In this document: one piece after another, positions 35,774-39,086 of the stretch
Numbering within the stretch: position 1 is the stretch's first letter
Layout of the letters: every line of letters begins with the position of its first letter
DNA from: a bacterium
GTDB taxonomy: Bacteria; Actinomycetota; Acidimicrobiia; Acidimicrobiales; CATQHL01
Assembly (NCBI GenBank): GCA_026708055.1
Contig: JAPOVS010000012.1
Span: 1-39,086, forward strand
Reading direction: 5' to 3'
Length of the DNA stretch: 39,086 nt
Notes under the pieces: model-generated
Told to the model about the DNA's origin: nothing
Seen by the model: the letters and a program-made list of their open reading frames with translations, nothing else
The model's database searches: none
Translations under genes and position numbers: made by a program

Positions 35774-35860
35774 CTGGATTCCGGCCTACGCCGGAATGAC
35801 GACGTGGCGGGCGGAATGGCGGAGTGGCGGGCGGAATGGCGGAGTGGCGGGCGGAATGGC
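35774..35860. repeat. Palindromic repeat followed by a 20-bp tandem triplet
   Basis: CTGGATTCCGGCCTACGCCGGAATGAC (35774-35800) is followed directly by three units of about GGAGTGGCGGGCGGAATGGC (35801-35860). The last two units are identical. They lie between the convergent acyl-CoA dehydrogenase-like and P450 genes. Confidence 0.85.
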
Positions 35861-35879
35861 GCAGGGACGGTGACCGGGG

Positions 35880-37148
35880 TCAGGCCCGCCTCACGCGCAC
35901 GGGGAGGTGCTTCACCCCGCTGATGAAGTTGGACCGCAGCCGTTCGGGGGCACCCGCCGGCTCGATGGCGGACACCCGCGGCAGCAGCTCCTCCAGCGTG
36001 AGGCGCACCTCCATGCGGGCCAGCCACGCCCCGAGGCACAGGTGCGGGCCGTTGCGCCCGAAGGCGACGTGGTCGTTGGGTGTGCGGGCGATGTCGAAGC
36101 GGTAGGGGTCGTCGAACTTGCGCTCGTCGTAGTCGGCGGCGACCCACCACATCACCACCTTGTCGCCCTCCCGGATCAGCCGGCCCCCCACGTCGATGTC
36201 GGTAGTGGCGGTGCGGCGGAAATGCATCGTGACCGTGGTCCAGCGCAGGATCTCCTCGGTGGCCACCGAGATCAGCGACGGGTCCTCCCGGAGCCGCTCG
36301 AGCTGCTCGGGGTGGTCCAGCAGAGCCTGCAAGCCGCCGGTGACGGTGTAACGGGTGGTGTCGTTGCCGGCGGCCACGAGCAGCGCGAAGAAGTTGTTGA
36401 ACTCCAGGTCGCTGAGCGGTGAGCCGTCGGAGGTGGGCGCCAGCAGGCGGCTGATGACGTCGTCGGTGGGCCGCTCGCGGCGCAGCGCCGCGGCCTCCTG
36501 GGCGTAGCGGAACACCTCCAGGCCGGCTGGGCTGCGAAAGGGGATGAGACGGAACTCCTCGGTGTCGGTGAGGTCCACGACGTGGTCGGTGTACTCCGGG
36601 TCGGTGTTGGAAAGAAGTTGATCGCCCCAGACCACGAGTTGCTCGGCGTCGCTGTCGGGGACGCCCAGCAGGCGGCCGAGCATGCGCATCGGCAGTTGCC
36701 GGGCGATCTCGGTGACGAAATCGAACTCCTCGTGCTCCAGCGCCTCGAGGATCACCGTGCGGGCCAGGTCCCTGATGGCGTCCTCGTAGCCGTCGACCGT
36801 CTTGCGGGTGAAGCCCCGGTTGACCAGCCGCCGCAGGCGAGTATGGGCGGGCGGGTCGAGTTCCATCATCGAGCGCCGCGCCTCGGTCTCCTCGGGGTCC
36901 ATCTCCTCTAGCCGGACCCCCTCGGAGGAGGTGAACGTCTCCCAGGCCTGGTTCGCGCGGATGACGTCCGCGTAACGCGTCAACGACCAGAACCCCGATC
37001 CGTCGTCCTCGTCCCACCACGACACCGGATCCTCGTCCCGCAGCCGGTGGAAGGTGGCATAGGGCACGCCGGCGGTGAACGTGTCGTGGCTGGTGAGGTC
37101 GGCGTGGCCGTCGTCGCTGTCGGGGGTCCAAGGGTGGCGAGGAATCAC
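35880..37148 (-). CDS. Cytochrome P450
   Basis: This 422-residue soluble P450 has the I-helix oxygen-binding motif AAGNDTTR, the K-helix EEILR, and the heme-ligand loop FGRNGPHLCLGAWLARMEVR with the Cys thiolate. The N-terminal region (TFTAGVPYATFHRLRDEDPVSWW) and the C-terminal style resemble the CYP124/125/142 group of actinobacteria, which hydroxylates methyl-branched lipids and sterol side chains. The exact family needs a proper comparison. The GTG start at 37148 overlaps the stop of the upstream decarboxylase-fold gene as GTGA, so both are in one operon. Its redox partners are not encoded in this window. Confidence 0.95.
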   Translation of the reverse strand: MIPRHPWTPDSDDGHADLTSHDTFTAGVPYATFHRLRDEDPVSWWDEDDGSGFWSLTRYADVIRANQAWETFTSSEGVRLEEMDPEETEARRSMMELDPPAHTRLRRLVNRGFTRKTVDGYEDAIRDLARTVILEALEHEEFDFVTEIARQLPMRMLGRLLGVPDSDAEQLVVWGDQLLSNTDPEYTDHVVDLTDTEEFRLIPFRSPAGLEVFRYAQEAAALRRERPTDDVISRLLAPTSDGSPLSDLEFNNFFALLVAAGNDTTRYTVTGGLQALLDHPEQLERLREDPSLISVATEEILRWTTVTMHFRRTATTDIDVGGRLIREGDKVVMWWVAADYDERKFDDPYRFDIARTPNDHVAFGRNGPHLCLGAWLARMEVRLTLEELLPRVSAIEPAGAPERLRSNFISGVKHLPVRVRRA

Positions 37149-37951
37149 CGGGGCGCGCGCTCCAGGGTCGTGCCGCCGTTCCAGGAGGTTCCCACGCTGC
37201 GCCAGTAGCCGCCGATCATCTCCTGAGGGGCGAGGCGGGTGAGCTCCTCGGTGGGCGAGTCGAAGACCTCCAGGGTGGCCTCACCCCGGAAGGCCGGGCC
37301 CAGCTCGGTGTCGTAGCCCCGCATGGTGACGATCTCGTGCAGGGAGTCGGCGCCGTCGGCTTCGATCGCGGGGAAGAAGCGATGGTGGAGCATGGGCAGT
37401 GCGTTCACGAAGCCGGCGCCGTCGCTGGGGCCGCTGATCTCGAAGGTGGCCTCGATGAGCCGCCGGCCCCCGGCCGCGCAGGTCGCCCCGAAGCGCCCGC
37501 CGGGCTGCAGCCGCGGCCCGGCCCGCCCGACCGTCACCGGACGCGTCAGCCAGATGTCGCCCAGCTTCTTGGGATAGCCCTGCACGTGGCCCCGCACCAT
37601 GGCGAAGTCCTTGTCGACCCAGATGTAGACGCAGCGGCTGTAGGCAGTGTCCCGGTAGCGGCAGCGCACCACTGCGAAGCACTCCTTGTACTGCGCCCGG
37701 ACGGGGTCGAGGAGTTCCTCGAATCCGTCGGAGCAGGACTGCCAGTCGGCCCACACCACCGCCACCGCGCCGGGATCCTCGGGCGCGGGCGCCAGCGGAG
37801 GCGGCAGCAACTCGGCCACGGCCTCCGGGTCGGTGCGGTACTCGATCGTGAGCAGATCGCCCGAGTAGTGCCACGGCGGCGGCGGGACGAGCCCGGCGGC
37901 GCCGGTCGCCGAGCGGGGGAACGTGAAACCCTGCAAGTCCGATCCGGACAC
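37145..37951 (-). CDS. Acetoacetate decarboxylase-fold protein
   Basis: This 268-residue protein of the acetoacetate decarboxylase (ADC) family has the Schiff-base lysine region HVQGYPKKLGDIWLTRPV (Lys about 127-128) and the hydrophobic barrel strands typical of the fold. Family members decarboxylate beta-keto acids or catalyse retro-aldol or dehydration steps on keto acids. The substrate here cannot be read. GTG at 37951 is the start, and a TATACT -10 box ends 7 nt before it, so the mRNA is probably leaderless. The gene is first in an operon with a P450 and divergent from an FAH-family gene. Together these suggest a keto-acid intermediate in the same pathway. Confidence 0.85.
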   Translation of the reverse strand: MSGSDLQGFTFPRSATGAAGLVPPPPWHYSGDLLTIEYRTDPEAVAELLPPPLAPAPEDPGAVAVVWADWQSCSDGFEELLDPVRAQYKECFAVVRCRYRDTAYSRCVYIWVDKDFAMVRGHVQGYPKKLGDIWLTRPVTVGRAGPRLQPGGRFGATCAAGGRRLIEATFEISGPSDGAGFVNALPMLHHRFFPAIEADGADSLHEIVTMRGYDTELGPAFRGEATLEVFDSPTEELTRLAPQEMIGGYWRSVGTSWNGGTTLERAPR

Positions 37952-37958
37952 GACTGCG

Positions 37959-37988
37959 AGTATATGCTTTGGCCCCTAATGATTTCGA
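37959..37988 (-). promoter_or_regulatory. Promoter of the decarboxylase-P450 operon
   Basis: TCGAAA (37983-37988), an 18-bp spacer and TATACT (37959-37964) on the minus strand place the start point at the GTG of the decarboxylase-fold gene. Confidence 0.6.
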
Positions 37989-38047
37989 GGGGTGTGCAGA
38001 CACGATCGCGGGCGGCGGAGGTCTCGCAGCTGGTCAGTGGGTTCCGG

Positions 38048-38066
38048 CCCCGGATCGAGTCCGGGG
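38048..38066. repeat. Palindrome in the divergent promoter region
   Basis: CCCCGGATCGAGTCCGGGG has 7-bp arms around TCGAG. It differs from the window's main repeat family. It lies upstream of the FAH-family gene and could be a hairpin or operator-like site. Confidence 0.6.
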
Positions 38067-38121
38067 CAGGCTCTTCGCCGCAACGACGCTCATGGGTCCG
38101 GCGAAGGTTGGCGGAGGTGAC

Positions 38122-38970
38122 ATGAGCGAGCGACGCCGGATCCTGCTGGACGGCTCCCCCACCACAGTCGTCCCTTCCGGCGACCGGCTCGTGGCCCCCG
38201 ACGGCCGCTCGGTACACGAGTCCGACGCCGTACACCTGCCTCCGTCGGTCCCGACCAAGATCATCTGCGTCCATCTCAACCACGCCAGCCGGGTGCGGGA
38301 GTTCATGGCGAGGCTCCCGCCGGCGCCGACGTACTTCCACAAGCCCACCTCGTCGCTGCTGGCCCACCGCGGGCACGTCGTCCGCCCGGAGCGCTGCAAG
38401 TACCTCAACTACGAGGGCGAGGTGGTGATCGTCATCGGCCGGCCGTGCCGCAACATCAGCCCCGACGAGGCCGCCGGTTGCATCGCCGGCTACACCATCG
38501 GCAACGACTTCGGCCTGCACGACTTCCGGGACACCGACGCCGGCTCGATGCTGCGGGTGAAGGGCTCCGACACCATGTGCCCGGTGGGCCCGGGACTGGT
38601 GGAGGACTGGGACTTCGGTGACAAGACGCTGCGCACGCTGGTGAACGGCGAGGTGCGCCAGGAGGGCAACACGTCGGAGATGACCTGGGACATGCACTAC
38701 CTGGTGGCCGACCTGGCCCGCACGATCACGCTGCTGCCCGGCGACATGGTGTTCAGTGGCACGCCGGCGGGTTCGCGCCCGGTGGCGCCCGGCGACGTGG
38801 TCACCGTGGAGGTGGAGGGTCTCGGGGCGCTGACCAACACCGTCGTGGCCGGCCCGCAGCCGGTGCGCAGCGACTGCGGCGCCCAGCCCAGCGAGTCGGA
38901 GGAGGTCGTCTCCACCGCCTTCGGCGGCGACTGGGAGTTCCGAGGCATCCGCCCGCCGCAGAAGGCCTGA
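38122..38970 (+). CDS. Fumarylacetoacetate hydrolase-family enzyme
   Basis: This 282-residue FAH-fold protein belongs to a group that includes 2-hydroxyhepta-2,4-diene-1,7-dioate isomerase and 5-oxopent-3-ene-1,2,5-tricarboxylate decarboxylase. It shows CVHLNHASRVREF, the metal-binding Glu pair in YLNYEGEVVIVIG, GYTIGNDFGLHDFRD with a metal-binding Asp, then LLPGDMVFSGTPAG. It probably acts on a ring-cleavage-type dicarboxylic intermediate, in keeping with the HpaE-like dehydrogenase nearby. The open frame starts 153 nt earlier, but the ATG at 38122 has GGAGGTGA 1 nt upstream and gives MSERRRILLDG, so I prefer it. The gene is divergent from the decarboxylase-fold gene. Confidence 0.92.
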   Translation: MSERRRILLDGSPTTVVPSGDRLVAPDGRSVHESDAVHLPPSVPTKIICVHLNHASRVREFMARLPPAPTYFHKPTSSLLAHRGHVVRPERCKYLNYEGEVVIVIGRPCRNISPDEAAGCIAGYTIGNDFGLHDFRDTDAGSMLRVKGSDTMCPVGPGLVEDWDFGDKTLRTLVNGEVRQEGNTSEMTWDMHYLVADLARTITLLPGDMVFSGTPAGSRPVAPGDVVTVEVEGLGALTNTVVAGPQPVRSDCGAQPSESEEVVSTAFGGDWEFRGIRPPQKA

Positions 38971-38992
38971 CACCGTCGCCGGGGCGAGCCGG

Positions 38993-39086
38993 CTAGTCGT
39001 CGTCGGTGATGGTCATGGTCGCTACTGGGCGGGCGAGGGTGGCGCCTTGGGGGTGGGTGAGTTGGACGGCGAATTGCTCGTCGCCT
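38993..39086 (-). CDS. C-terminal end of a Calx-beta-like protein (partial)
   Basis: On the minus strand the window edge cuts a frame that ends at TAG (38993-38995). The 30 residues visible include GDEQFAVQLTHPQGATL and finish MTITDDD. This matches the last strands of a Calx-beta repeat (a pattern like DE.F.V.L..P.GATL, then TI.DDD), which occurs in large secreted or surface adhesion proteins and binds calcium. Only the tail is in the window, so the whole protein, its length and its true partner are unknown. Confidence 0.6.
   Translation of the reverse strand, partial: GDEQFAVQLTHPQGATLARPVATMTITDDD

Overview
The window is a GC-rich chromosomal segment of an actinobacterium. The partial 16S rRNA gene at the left edge reads like class Acidimicrobiia, but that placement is from recognition by eye and not from a search. 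The housekeeping gene order resembles the Mycobacterium tuberculosis infC-rpmI-rplT-tsnR-pheST-argCJBDFRGH region, with mpg and tyrS further on; here it is interrupted by other genes. I saw no tRNA gene, transposase, phage gene or CRISPR array.

Layout. Positions 1-783 hold the 5' half of a 16S rRNA gene (minus strand), preceded by a leader with a boxA-like site and a good promoter. tyrS lies just upstream in the same direction. A plus-strand pair follows: a bifunctional penicillin-binding protein and a small membrane protein. Next, on the minus strand, are a YiiM-like MOSC protein and a continuous block transcribed leftward. That block runs infC-rpmI-rplT-tsnR-like-pheS-pheT, then argC-argJ-argB-argD-argF-argR-argG-argH-mpg, mostly with 1-17 nt overlaps. 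The arg operon starts at a promoter whose -35 box is covered by an ARG-box palindrome, so ArgR encoded inside the operon probably represses it. Divergent from infC are a DUF1844 gene and a long-form hisG.

Positions 23.3-29.4 kb hold an RCC1-repeat lipoprotein and the two-gene bacterial RNA-repair cassette Pnkp (kinase/phosphatase/ligase) and Hen1 (3'-terminal ribose methyltransferase). Upstream are moaB/mogA, fmt and def (formyl-methionine addition and removal), and a divergent RsmC-like methyltransferase. The right end (33-39 kb) is a catabolic group: an HpaE-like aldehyde dehydrogenase, an acyl-CoA dehydrogenase-fold protein, a cytochrome P450, an acetoacetate-decarboxylase-fold protein and a fumarylacetoacetate-hydrolase-family enzyme. 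The last 94 bases carry the tail of a Calx-beta-like protein.

Three themes stand out. (1) A palindromic repeat family (consensus about CTGGATTCCGGCCTNCGCCGGAATGAC) is scattered through the intergenic spaces and also lies in frame, twice, inside pheT. (2) Short tandem duplications are common. Two of them copy the junction between functionally paired genes (pheS/pheT and def/fmt), creating mini-ORFs whose stops and starts overlap or nearly touch the flanking genes. (3) Several genes have a TANNNT -10 box 6-7 nt before the start codon, suggesting leaderless mRNAs.
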